DNA from: Burkholderiales bacterium
GTDB taxonomy: Bacteria > Pseudomonadota > Gammaproteobacteria > Burkholderiales > Burkholderiaceae_F
Length of the DNA: 6,030 nucleotides
Assembly: GCA_024641225.1 (NCBI GenBank)
Contig: JAHEDN010000174.1
Span: 1-6,030 of the forward strand
Direction of reading: 5' to 3'
Positions 1 to 6,030 of the stretch are shown here, in pieces. The notes beneath the pieces were generated by a model. It was not told where the DNA came from. It searched no databases and saw nothing but the letters and a program-made list of their open reading frames with translations. The position numbers and the translations under genes are program-made. Within the stretch, counting starts at the first letter, position 1. Each line of letters begins with the position of its first letter.

Positions 1-929
1 TCGTCGCTGCAAACGTCTACCTGGGTGCGCAGCCAATTGCGGACGCGCTGCGCGCCGGCGCCGACGTCGTCGTGACCGGCCGGGTGGCAGATCCGTCGCT
101 CGCCGTTGGGCCGATGCTGCACAGTTTCGGCTGGTCGCTTGACGACTGGAACAGGCTGGCGGCAGGAACCATGGCGGGGCATCTGCTCGAATGCGGCGCG
201 CAGGTCACCGGTGGGTACTTCACGGATCCGGGTTTCAAGGATGTACCGCACCCGGCGGACATCGGCTATCCCTACGCAGAGGTCGATGCCGGCGGCGACT
301 TCGTCTTGACGAAACCGACGGACACCGGCGGGATGGTTTCGTCGCTGACGGTGCGCGAGCAGCTGCTATACGAAATCCATGACCCGTCGGCCTATTTGAC
401 GCCCGACGTGGTGCTCGACCTGACCGAAGTCACCGTGCTGGAGCTCGGCGCTGATCGCGTGCGGCTTACCGGCAGCCGAGGCAAGCCTCGTCCGGACACG
501 CTCAAGGCCACCGTGTGCTACGACGGCGGCTGGCTCGGGGAAGGAGAGATTTCCTATGGCGGCCCGAACGCCGAGGCACGCGGGCGCCTGGCGATCGACA
601 TTTTGCGCACACGCGTTGGCCGCATCGGCGGCCTTCAGGTGCATTTCGACCTGATTGGCGTCTGCAGCACGTTCAACGATTCCCGCGGCGACTATTTGGC
701 GGCTGCAATGGACCGCGGCACGGCTGATGTGCGCGTGCGGCTGGCGGTCCGAGGCGCCGAGCAGCGTCAGGTTCGCCGCGCAATGCATGAAGTCGAGACG
801 CTGTACACGAATGGCCCCGCCGGCGGGGGTGGCGTGCGTCTCAGCGTCGTGCCGCTGCTTGCCTCAGCTTCGGCTTATGTGCCGCGCGGGCGCGTCAGCG
901 CATCGGTTTCGATGGTGCAGGCCAAGTGA
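1..929 (+). CDS. AtuA-family (DUF1446) protein, 5'-truncated by window edge
   Basis: C-terminal part of an acyclic terpene utilisation AtuA-family (DUF1446) protein, probably cytoplasmic; its biochemical reaction is not established to my knowledge. The reading frame is open from base 3 and starts at a point matching residue 144 of the paralogue at 4710, so roughly 143 N-terminal residues lie upstream of the window. The GTG at 72 is internal, because homology to the paralogue continues upstream of it (VYLGAQ, then DALRAGADVV). Visible landmarks in order are TGRVADPSL (about 75-101), GHLLECGAQVTGGYF (177-221) with DPGFKDVP after it, EQLLYEIHDPSAYLTPDV (about 357-410) and a glycine-rich NGPAGGGG (810-833) near the end. 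These match the other AtuA protein closely. The TGA stop overlaps the GTG of the next gene, which suggests translational coupling with the small partner. Family assignment is firm; the function in this organism is unknown. Confidence 0.9.
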   Translation, partial: VAANVYLGAQPIADALRAGADVVVTGRVADPSLAVGPMLHSFGWSLDDWNRLAAGTMAGHLLECGAQVTGGYFTDPGFKDVPHPADIGYPYAEVDAGGDFVLTKPTDTGGMVSSLTVREQLLYEIHDPSAYLTPDVVLDLTEVTVLELGADRVRLTGSRGKPRPDTLKATVCYDGGWLGEGEISYGGPNAEARGRLAIDILRTRVGRIGGLQVHFDLIGVCSTFNDSRGDYLAAAMDRGTADVRVRLAVRGAEQRQVRRAMHEVETLYTNGPAGGGGVRLSVVPLLASASAYVPRGRVSASVSMVQAK

Positions 930-1303
930 GCGCGACGACCATGGTCACCGTGCCATTGCACCGCGTCGCGCATGCGCGGGCCGGCGACAAGGGCAACCGG
1001 CTGAACGTGGCGTTGTTTGCGTATCGGCCGGAGTGCTTTCCGCTGCTTGTTGAGCAGGTCACCGAGGAAGCGGTGGCCCGGCAATTCGCGCACCGCCGGC
1101 CTCGCGGCGTCACTCGCTACCTGCTGCCGCGGCTGCAGGCGCTTAACTTCGTCATCGACGACGTCCTGGAGGGCGGCGTCAACAGCAGCCTTTGCATTGA
1201 CCGTCACGGCAAGACGCTTTCCTACCTGCTACTGGATCTGGCTGTCTGCATACCCGGCGAACTCGCCGGGCTGATCGCCAACAACGAGAGGAGACTCAAA
1301 TGA
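926..1303 (+). CDS. Small AtuA-associated ferredoxin-fold protein (copy 1)
   Basis: A 125-residue protein of the AtuA-like ferredoxin-fold family. This domain is found either fused to the C-terminus of DUF1446 proteins or, as here, encoded next to them. Supporting motifs are AHARAGDKGNRLNV (residues 15-28) and ALNFVIDDVLEGG (72-84), then a GKTLSYLLLDL strand; the paralogue at 4348 has all of these. Despite the fold name there is no clustered-cysteine iron-sulfur motif. There are no membrane segments or signal peptide, so it should be cytoplasmic, perhaps bound to AtuA. Start choice: GTG 926 gives a GTGA overlap with the preceding stop. ATG 941 is also in frame and would align the N-terminus exactly with the paralogue (MVTVPLHRVAH against MKRIPLREIAH). 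Neither has a strong Shine-Dalgarno, so the first five residues are uncertain. The TGA overlaps the ATG of the TAXI gene by 4 nt. Confidence 0.88.
   Translation: MSATTMVTVPLHRVAHARAGDKGNRLNVALFAYRPECFPLLVEQVTEEAVARQFAHRRPRGVTRYLLPRLQALNFVIDDVLEGGVNSSLCIDRHGKTLSYLLLDLAVCIPGELAGLIANNERRLK
1287..1293 (+). promoter_or_regulatory. Ribosome binding site for the TAXI gene
   Basis: AGAGGAG lies inside the end of the preceding small gene, 6 nt before the ATG at 1300. It is a strong purine-rich Shine-Dalgarno and supports 1300 as the start. It also suggests that the periplasmic binding protein has its own ribosome loading and does not depend only on coupling. Confidence 0.75.
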
Positions 1304-2265
1304 GAAAGGCTATTCACTCGGCATGCATCGTCGCAGGGGCCCTGCTGGCATCGACGGCAGCCACCGCGCAGCAGAAGCTTCTGATCGGCACCACGTCTTC
1401 TTCGTCGAGCCATTACGGCTACTTCGTCGCCGTCTCACAGGTGATCAACCTGAAGGTCAAGAACGTCAACACCTCTGTGGTGGAGACCGGCGCGACGCTC
1501 GATAACCTCCGCCGCATGGACCGCAAGCAAGTGGACTTCGGACTGGTCACAACGAACGTCATGCATAACGCCGCGAACGGCACCGGCGAGTTTGCCGGCA
1601 AGCCGCTCACTGCGAAGCTGCTGTGGGTCTACTCGATTGCGCCGCAGAACGTGGTCGTCCGCGCCGATGCGGCGGTGAAGAGCCTGTCCGACCTGAACGG
1701 CAAGCGATTGAATCCCGGACTGAAAGGCTCGGCCTCGGAGAAGACGAGCGAGGCCGTGTTCAAGGTGCTCGGCATCGCTCCCGACTACGCGCGCGGCTCG
1801 ACCGGCGAGATTGTTGCCGCAATCAAGGACAACCGGGCCGTCGGCTACGTGAAGTCCGGCGCCGGACTGTTGCTCGACGCCTCTTCCCGCGAGATCGCCA
1901 CCTTCACACCGGTGAACATCATCGGCATGTCGGCCGTGGAAAAGCAGAAGGTCGAGAAGGCAATGCCCGAATTGTCGATGGTCGACGTGCCCGCCATAAC
2001 CAGCCTGAACATCCCTGCGTTCACGACGTGGGGGTTCGGCGTCGGCGCGGCTTCGGGGCCGGATATGGACGAGGAGACGGCCTACCAGATCGTCAAGGCG
2101 GTATGCGAGGACAAGGAAGTCCAGGCCAACGCCTTTGCCGAGGTCAAGGGCGTCGATCTGGTCGAAATGACGATCAAATATGCGACCACGCCGCTGCATC
2201 CCGGCGCCGTGCGCTATTTCCGCGAGCGCGGTGCGCAGATCCCGGCCCGGCTGATCGGCAAGTAG
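1300..2265 (+). CDS. TAXI-family TRAP transporter solute-binding protein
   Basis: A 321-residue extracytoplasmic binding protein of the TAXI class of TRAP transporters. It would capture a ligand, typically a carboxylate, in the periplasm and deliver it to the permease encoded next. Residues 1-23 form a Sec signal peptide: MRK, a hydrophobic core around IVAGALLAS, and probable cleavage after ATA before QQK. The mature protein opens with the TAXI-type first strand, LLIGTT at about 27-32. Next comes VVETGATLDNLRRMDRKQVDFGLV (61-83 approximately), which matches the family pattern of TGGS/NL followed by DFAxV. SLSDLNGKR and the later half of the fold are consistent. The length is normal for the family. 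The start has a strong Shine-Dalgarno and overlaps the previous stop. One oddity is a run of five serines (33-37) where the glycine-rich ligand loop is usually found. The specific ligand cannot be deduced. Confidence 0.93.
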   Translation: MRKAIHSACIVAGALLASTAATAQQKLLIGTTSSSSSHYGYFVAVSQVINLKVKNVNTSVVETGATLDNLRRMDRKQVDFGLVTTNVMHNAANGTGEFAGKPLTAKLLWVYSIAPQNVVVRADAAVKSLSDLNGKRLNPGLKGSASEKTSEAVFKVLGIAPDYARGSTGEIVAAIKDNRAVGYVKSGAGLLLDASSREIATFTPVNIIGMSAVEKQKVEKAMPELSMVDVPAITSLNIPAFTTWGFGVGAASGPDMDEETAYQIVKAVCEDKEVQANAFAEVKGVDLVEMTIKYATTPLHPGAVRYFRERGAQIPARLIGK

Positions 2266-2299
2266 TCGTGCGTATCGGCAGGTCGATCCGGACCGACGC

Positions 2300-4171
2300 G
2301 TGAGGCAGCGTGCCATCACCGCGCTGAGCTTGTTGCTGGCGCTGTTCATCCTCTACACGTCGGCTTTCGGCGTGTTCGAGGCACTGGTGCAGCGCGCGAT
2401 CTTCGTGGCTCTGGCGACCTGCCTTGGCGTGCTGCAGTTTCCGCTTGGCGGCGGCGGAAGATGGCGGCCGATCGGCATTGCCGTGGACGCGGCGATCATC
2501 GCCGTCACCCTGACGGCATGCGGCTACGTGGTCCGCAATGCCGACGCCATCATGACCTCGCTGCCGACGGCCGGCCCGCTCGAAATCTGGCTGACGATCG
2601 GGCTGGTGCTCGTGATCCTGGAGCTGTCGCGGCGGGCCATCGGGTTCGTTTTTCCGCTGATGGTCGCGGCCGGCATCGCCTACGCGCTGCTCGGCCAGTA
2701 CGTCCCGGGCCGGCTGGGGCATCGCGGCTTCGGCATCGAATTCATCGTCGAGACGCTGCTGCTTGGCGACCTCGGCCTGTGGGGCGCACTGGTCGGCGTG
2801 GCGGCGACGGTGATCGCCGCGTTCACGCTGTTCGGCAGCTTCCTGCTGCACACGGGGGGCGGTCTCGCTTTCATGGACCTGGCGCTTCGGGTCAGCGGCC
2901 GATCCACCGGCGGCGCCGCCAAGATCGCCACGGTGGCATCCGGCATCTTCGGCATGGTCAGCGGCAGCTCCGTCGCCAACGTCGCCACGACCGGCAACTT
3001 CACCATCCCACTGATGAAGCGGCTCGGCTATCCGCCGGCGCTCGCCGGCGCAGTGGAGGCGGTCGCATCGACCGGCGGACAACTCGCGCCGCCGATCATG
3101 GGCGCGGCCGCGTTCATCATGGCGGAGATACTCGGCGTCGAGTACATCCGGATCGCCGCCGCGGCGCTGCTTCCCGCGTTTCTCTTCTATCTCGGCGTCT
3201 TCGTGACCGTGCACGTGATGGCACGGGAACAGGGCCTCGGCCAGGTACCGGACAGCGAGATCCCACCGTGGCGCAAGGTCCTGCAATGGCGACGGCTGCT
3301 GCCGATCTTTGCCGCGTTCGGGGGTCTTTGCTACGGAATCCTGAACGGCAATTCACTGCAGACCTGCGTCTTCTACGGCATCGTCGGCACGGTTGCGGCG
3401 CTTCTTCTGACACGGCTTGGCGCCGCCGCATCCGAGGAGGCGGCGCCGATCGGCAGGCAGCTCGCCAAGGCCCTGGACGATGGCGGCAAAGGCATGGTGA
3501 TCGTCGGCATCCTGCTCGCTGGCGCGCAGATCCTGGTCGCGATGATCAACCTCACCGGCGTCGGCATCACGCTGTCGTCGATGATCGTCGGCGAGGGCGC
3601 GCTGCCCGTGCTGGTCATCGGCGCGATCGTCGCCGTCGTCTGCATGATCATGGGCATGGGTATCCCGACCACCGCCGCCTACGTCCTGGTCGCTGCGACC
3701 CTTGCGCCGGCCATGATCAAGATCGGCGTGGCGCCGCTGACGGCCCACATGTTCGTCTTCTACTACGCCACGCTGTCGGTGATCACGCCGCCGGTGTGCG
3801 TCGCCGTGTTCGTCGCCGCGGGCATCGCACAGACACCGTGGTCGTCGGTGGCACGGCACGCCGTGATGCTCGGCGCCGTCACCTACGTCATTCCGTTCCT
3901 CTTCCTGCTGTATCCCGGCATGCTCGAACAGACCACCGGGCTGCAGTACTTCGAAGCAGCACTCTCGGGAATCGTCTTCGTGCTCGCCTTCTCGCACATG
4001 TTCGGCGGCGCCAAGGTGACCGGAATCCGCGCCGTCGATTCGACAGCCTGGCTGGCCGTGGCCTTCATCGCCGTGTATCCCAGCGTCTGGGGGCTGGCGG
4101 CCGCGACAATCCTGTTCCTCGTCCTGTATGCCTACCGCCGGCTTGCGACGGGGGGGCGCGTAGGCGCGTGA
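2300..4171 (+). CDS. TRAP-TAXI transporter fused permease (DctQM-type)
   Basis: A 623-residue polytopic inner-membrane permease of the fused TRAP type, in which the small DctQ-like and large DctM-like subunits form one chain, as is usual for TAXI systems. TRAP permeases import substrate by secondary transport, usually with a Na+ gradient. The first 110 or so residues are hydrophobic helices corresponding to the Q-like part. The DctM core carries VSGSSVANVATTGNFTIPL (from residue 220), VEAVASTGGQLAPPIMGAAAF (252-272) and MGMGIPTTAAY (451-461), the last followed by ITPPVCVAVFVAAGIA. Several further helices follow at the C-terminus. The start is GTG 2300, 34 nt after the binding-protein stop. 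No other start codon lies in frame in that gap, and the Shine-Dalgarno is weak. MRQRAITALSLLLALFILYT is a typical N-terminus for the family. A seven-G run at 4150-4156 near the 3' end is a possible sequencing or slippage hotspot; the frame is intact as given. Confidence 0.94.
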   Translation: MRQRAITALSLLLALFILYTSAFGVFEALVQRAIFVALATCLGVLQFPLGGGGRWRPIGIAVDAAIIAVTLTACGYVVRNADAIMTSLPTAGPLEIWLTIGLVLVILELSRRAIGFVFPLMVAAGIAYALLGQYVPGRLGHRGFGIEFIVETLLLGDLGLWGALVGVAATVIAAFTLFGSFLLHTGGGLAFMDLALRVSGRSTGGAAKIATVASGIFGMVSGSSVANVATTGNFTIPLMKRLGYPPALAGAVEAVASTGGQLAPPIMGAAAFIMAEILGVEYIRIAAAALLPAFLFYLGVFVTVHVMAREQGLGQVPDSEIPPWRKVLQWRRLLPIFAAFGGLCYGILNGNSLQTCVFYGIVGTVAALLLTRLGAAASEEAAPIGRQLAKALDDGGKGMVIVGILLAGAQILVAMINLTGVGITLSSMIVGEGALPVLVIGAIVAVVCMIMGMGIPTTAAYVLVAATLAPAMIKIGVAPLTAHMFVFYYATLSVITPPVCVAVFVAAGIAQTPWSSVARHAVMLGAVTYVIPFLFLLYPGMLEQTTGLQYFEAALSGIVFVLAFSHMFGGAKVTGIRAVDSTAWLAVAFIAVYPSVWGLAAATILFLVLYAYRRLATGGRVGA

Positions 4172-4214
4172 CGTATGCGCACCGTCGGTGAGCAGTGCGG
4201 CCCTTGCTTACCCA

Positions 4215-4231
4215 CGGAAGCAGCGCTTCCG
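4215..4231 (+). other. Short perfect hairpin, possible weak terminator or processing site
   Basis: CGGAAGC, a 3-nt loop AGC, then GCTTCCG gives a perfect 7-bp inverted repeat 44 nt after the permease stop. No T-run follows, so it is not a classical intrinsic terminator. It could attenuate transcription or protect the 3' end of the transporter mRNA, or be chance in G+C-rich DNA. Confidence 0.35.
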
Positions 4232-4333
4232 CGCCGCCGGCCGATCGACGACATCGCAACCCGCTCCGGCGCACGGTCGCGCAAGCGGCCCTGGGCGGCT
4301 GCAGTTCGCCGCGAAACACGATCTTTAGCTTGC

Positions 4334-4338
4334 GGGAG
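4334..4338 (+). promoter_or_regulatory. Ribosome binding site deciding the start of the second small gene
   Basis: GGGAG lies 9 nt before ATG 4348. Together with the paralogue alignment it places the start at 4348 and not at the upstream in-frame ATG at 4195. Confidence 0.6.
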
Positions 4339-4347
4339 CCTGCCGCC

Positions 4348-4713
4348 ATGAAGCGAATCCCATTGCGCGAAATCGCGCACTGCCGTTCAGGTGAAAAGGG
4401 CAACGGATCGAACGTGTCCGTGATCGCCTACGACATTGGCGACTACGGGATCCTCAAGGGGGCCGTCACGGTCGAAGCGGTACGCGCCCTGTACGGCCCG
4501 ATCACGAAGGGACGAATCCTTCGCTATGAAGCGCCCGCCATCGGCGCCCTGAACTTCGTGCTTGAAGACGTTCTCGAAGGGGGCCGCTCACGCACCCTCG
4601 CATTTGACGAGTCCGGCAAGGCGCTGTCGTCGCTCATGCTGACGTTGCAGATCGATGTGCCCGACTCGTTCGTGGAACGCTCCAAGCTGGTTGCAGCCGG
4701 AGGGCGCCGATGA
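4348..4713 (+). CDS. Small AtuA-associated ferredoxin-fold protein (copy 2)
   Basis: A 121-residue paralogue of the small protein at 926, from the same AtuA-like ferredoxin-fold family. Landmarks are AHCRSGEKGNGSNVSVIAY (residues 10-28) and ALNFVLEDVLEGG (67-79), then GKALSSLMLTLQIDVP. These align with copy 1 without large gaps. The two copies differ most in the middle (YDIGDYGILKGAVTVEAV against YRPECFPLLVEQVTEEAV) and at the C-terminus. It has a single cysteine (C12), so no Fe-S cluster motif, and no signal peptide or membrane helix. The start at 4348 is favoured over 4195 because MKRIPLREIAH matches the other copy exactly in register and GGGAG precedes it. The stop overlaps the ATG of the downstream AtuA gene by 4 nt, so the two are probably made together and may form a complex. 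The molecular function is unknown. Confidence 0.9.
   Translation: MKRIPLREIAHCRSGEKGNGSNVSVIAYDIGDYGILKGAVTVEAVRALYGPITKGRILRYEAPAIGALNFVLEDVLEGGRSRTLAFDESGKALSSLMLTLQIDVPDSFVERSKLVAAGGRR
4699..4704 (+). promoter_or_regulatory. Ribosome binding site for the second AtuA-family gene
   Basis: GGAGGG lies 5 nt before ATG 4710, within the last codons of the small gene. It is a strong Shine-Dalgarno and confirms the ATGA-overlap start. Confidence 0.75.
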
Positions 4714-6030
4714 AGAGAGTTCGGCTCGGCTCAGCCACCGGCTGGGCGCGCGACAGGTTCGAACCAGCGCTCGAGCTGGTACGCCACGGCAACATCAACT
4801 ACCTCTGCTTCGACTCCATGTCCGAAGTGACGATGAGTGCCGCGCAGGTCCAGCGCATGGAAGACAAGAGCACGGTTCCGTATGACCCTTACCTCCGGCC
4901 GCGCATGGAGCCCATCCTGAAGGAGTGCAAGGAAAAGGGGATCAGGATCATCACCAATCAGGGCTGGCTCGACCCCGTGGCGGCTGTCGACGAGGTTCTC
5001 AGGATTGCGCGGCAACAGGGCATCGAAGACCTGAAGGTCGCCGCGATCGTCGGAGGCATCCTGACGGACCGGATAGCGGACATGAAGCTGGACTTCGTCG
5101 AGACGCGTACGCCGATTGCCGAGCGCCGTGCCGACATTGTCTCTGCCGAGGTGTATCTGGGTGCAGAAGGAATTGTCGAGGCGCTTCGGCAGCAAGCCGA
5201 TGTCGTCATCACGACGCGGGTCGCCGATGCCTGTGTTTACCTGGGTCCGCTTGCCTACGAGTTCGGCTGGCGCTTCGATGAACATCACCTGATCGCCAAA
5301 GGCATGATCATCGGTCACCTGCTGGAGTGCGGTAGCCAGATCAGCGGCGGCTATTTTTCCGATCCGGGATACAAGGATGTCCCCGACCTCGGCCATGTCG
5401 GCAACCCGATCGCCGAGGTCACCGGGGATCGCGTGATCATCACCAAGGTGCCCGGCACCGGCGGAGTCGTATCTGAGGCAACCTGCAAGGAGCAGCTCCT
5501 CTACGAGGTTCAGGATCCATCGCGATACCTCTGCCCTGACGTGATCGCCGATTTCACCAAGGTCTACTTCCGGCAGGCTGGCGAGAACGAAGTCGAGGTC
5601 ATCGTCAAGGATGCCGGTCTGCCGAAGACGCCGACGCTGAAAGCGCTCGTTGGGCTGAACGAGGGCTTCATGACCGAAGAGATGGTGTTGTTTGCGGGAC
5701 CAGGCGCCCTGGCACGTGCGGAACTGACCGGCGACATTCTCCGCATGCGGTTCAAGCTTGTTGCCCTCGATGCGGACGAGATCCGTATCGACTACGTGGG
5801 CATGAATGCGGTGCACCGGGAAGCAACTCCCGCACCCGCCGTCGAGCCCTACGAAGTTGTGCTCCGCGTTGCGGTGAAGACGAAGACACGACAGGAGGCG
5901 GAGAAGTTGCGTCGCGAGATCGATCCACTGGCGGTGAACGGCGCCTCCGGGACCGGCAAGTGGGCGACCAGCGCCCCCGGATCGCGTGTCCGCCCCATCG
6001 TGGGGCTGAATTCGGCGCTGGTGCCGCGCG
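4710..6030 (+). CDS. AtuA-family (DUF1446) protein, 3'-truncated by window edge
   Basis: An acyclic terpene utilisation AtuA-family protein. The frame is open from ATG 4710 to the window end (440 codons, no stop). The tail aligns with the left-hand AtuA gene up to VPR, so only about 14 residues are probably missing. It starts MKRVRLGSATGWARDRFEPALELV. It then has CFDSMSEVTMSAAQ, NQGWLDP (residues 83-89), LKVAAIVGGIL, EVYLGAEGIVEAL, TTRVADA (168-174), GHLLECGSQISGGYFSD (202-218), EQLLYEVQDPSRYLCPDV and NGASGTGKW (410-418). There is no signal peptide or membrane segment. The small ferredoxin-fold domain, fused at the C-terminus in some family members, is encoded here by the overlapping upstream gene. 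Several motif positions differ from the left-hand copy (G to T in TGRVAD, PSL to ACV), suggesting a diverged subgroup and perhaps a different substrate. The reaction is not known. The AtuA name reflects the family and is not evidence of terpene use here. Confidence 0.92.
   Translation, partial: MKRVRLGSATGWARDRFEPALELVRHGNINYLCFDSMSEVTMSAAQVQRMEDKSTVPYDPYLRPRMEPILKECKEKGIRIITNQGWLDPVAAVDEVLRIARQQGIEDLKVAAIVGGILTDRIADMKLDFVETRTPIAERRADIVSAEVYLGAEGIVEALRQQADVVITTRVADACVYLGPLAYEFGWRFDEHHLIAKGMIIGHLLECGSQISGGYFSDPGYKDVPDLGHVGNPIAEVTGDRVIITKVPGTGGVVSEATCKEQLLYEVQDPSRYLCPDVIADFTKVYFRQAGENEVEVIVKDAGLPKTPTLKALVGLNEGFMTEEMVLFAGPGALARAELTGDILRMRFKLVALDADEIRIDYVGMNAVHREATPAPAVEPYEVVLRVAVKTKTRQEAEKLRREIDPLAVNGASGTGKWATSAPGSRVRPIVGLNSALVPR

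Larger units (their letters stand above)
4172..4347 (+). other. Intergenic region between permease and second module
   Basis: This 176-bp stretch is the only sizeable gap in the window. The frame of the downstream gene stays open back to an ATG at 4195, but the 51 residues this would add (rich in R, P, A and S) have no counterpart in the paralogue and do not look like protein. A hairpin sits at 4215-4231. I could not identify a convincing -35/-10 pair. It may hold a promoter for genes 5 and 6 or only a transcript-processing point. Confidence 0.5.

Noticed and set aside
1435..2349. 304-codon minus-strand frame opposite the TAXI gene
   Set aside because: The composition is of the shadow type, and the plus strand encodes a full binding protein with a signal peptide.
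3031..3052. Repeated CGCCGGCG palindromes
   Set aside because: They lie within the permease coding sequence and are explained by G+C-rich codons for Pro-Pro-Ala-Leu-Ala-Gly-Ala.
2174..3286. Long minus-strand open frame of 370 codons opposite the TAXI/permease junction
   Set aside because: The product is dominated by R, H, D, Q and A with no recognisable domain, as expected for a shadow frame in G+C-rich DNA. The opposite strand encodes a clear TRAP permease.
2461..4191. 576-codon plus-strand frame overlapping the permease
   Set aside because: It is an arginine/histidine/glycine-rich out-of-frame shadow with no hydrophobic segments. The frame at 2300-4171 carries all the TRAP motifs.
4195..4347. 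51-residue N-terminal extension of the second small protein
   Set aside because: It is absent from the paralogue and low in protein-like character. A Shine-Dalgarno and matching N-terminus favour ATG 4348.
4731..5816. 361-codon minus-strand frame opposite the second AtuA gene
   Set aside because: It lies entirely opposite a frame with strong family homology to the left-hand AtuA gene and shows no domain of its own.
5940..5963. P-loop-like GASGTGKW in the second AtuA protein
   Set aside because: It resembles GxxxxGK but lacks the following S/T, and the paralogue has PAGGGG with no lysine at this place. It is better read as a diverged glycine-rich loop than as a nucleotide-binding site.

Overview
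The window is G+C-rich (about two thirds by eye) and densely coding. It holds six same-strand genes with stop/start overlaps, a Sec-type signal peptide and a TAXI-type TRAP transporter. This fits a Gram-negative proteobacterium, plausibly a beta- or alphaproteobacterium; the sequence does not let me name a genus. No rRNA, tRNA, CRISPR array, mobile element or origin was seen.

Layout, all on the + strand. (1) <1-929: C-terminal two thirds of an AtuA-family (DUF1446) protein, cut by the left edge. (2) 926-1303: a small AtuA-associated ferredoxin-fold protein, overlapping gene 1 by 4 nt. (3) 1300-2265: a TAXI-family TRAP substrate-binding protein, overlapping gene 2 by 4 nt. (4) 2300-4171: the fused TRAP-TAXI permease. 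(5) After a 176-bp gap with a short hairpin, 4348-4713: a second small AtuA-associated protein. (6) 4710->6030: a second AtuA-family protein, overlapping gene 5 by 4 nt and cut by the right edge probably only about a dozen residues before its C-terminus.

The notable feature is the architecture. A complete TRAP-TAXI importer sits between two paralogous two-gene modules, each made of an AtuA/DUF1446 protein and its small partner. Gene order is reversed between the modules: large-small on the left, small-large on the right. The paralogues are clearly related but diverged, and the right-hand AtuA copy differs at several positions where the left-hand copy looks like the usual family pattern.

Working interpretation (inference): the TRAP importer brings in an organic acid, and the two AtuA/partner pairs take part in its intracellular catabolism, possibly as two different steps or as subunits of one hetero-oligomer. 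AtuA is named from acyclic terpene utilisation in Pseudomonas, but no geranyl-CoA carboxylase, acyl-CoA ligase or other pathway gene lies in the window, so the substrate cannot be read from this sequence.
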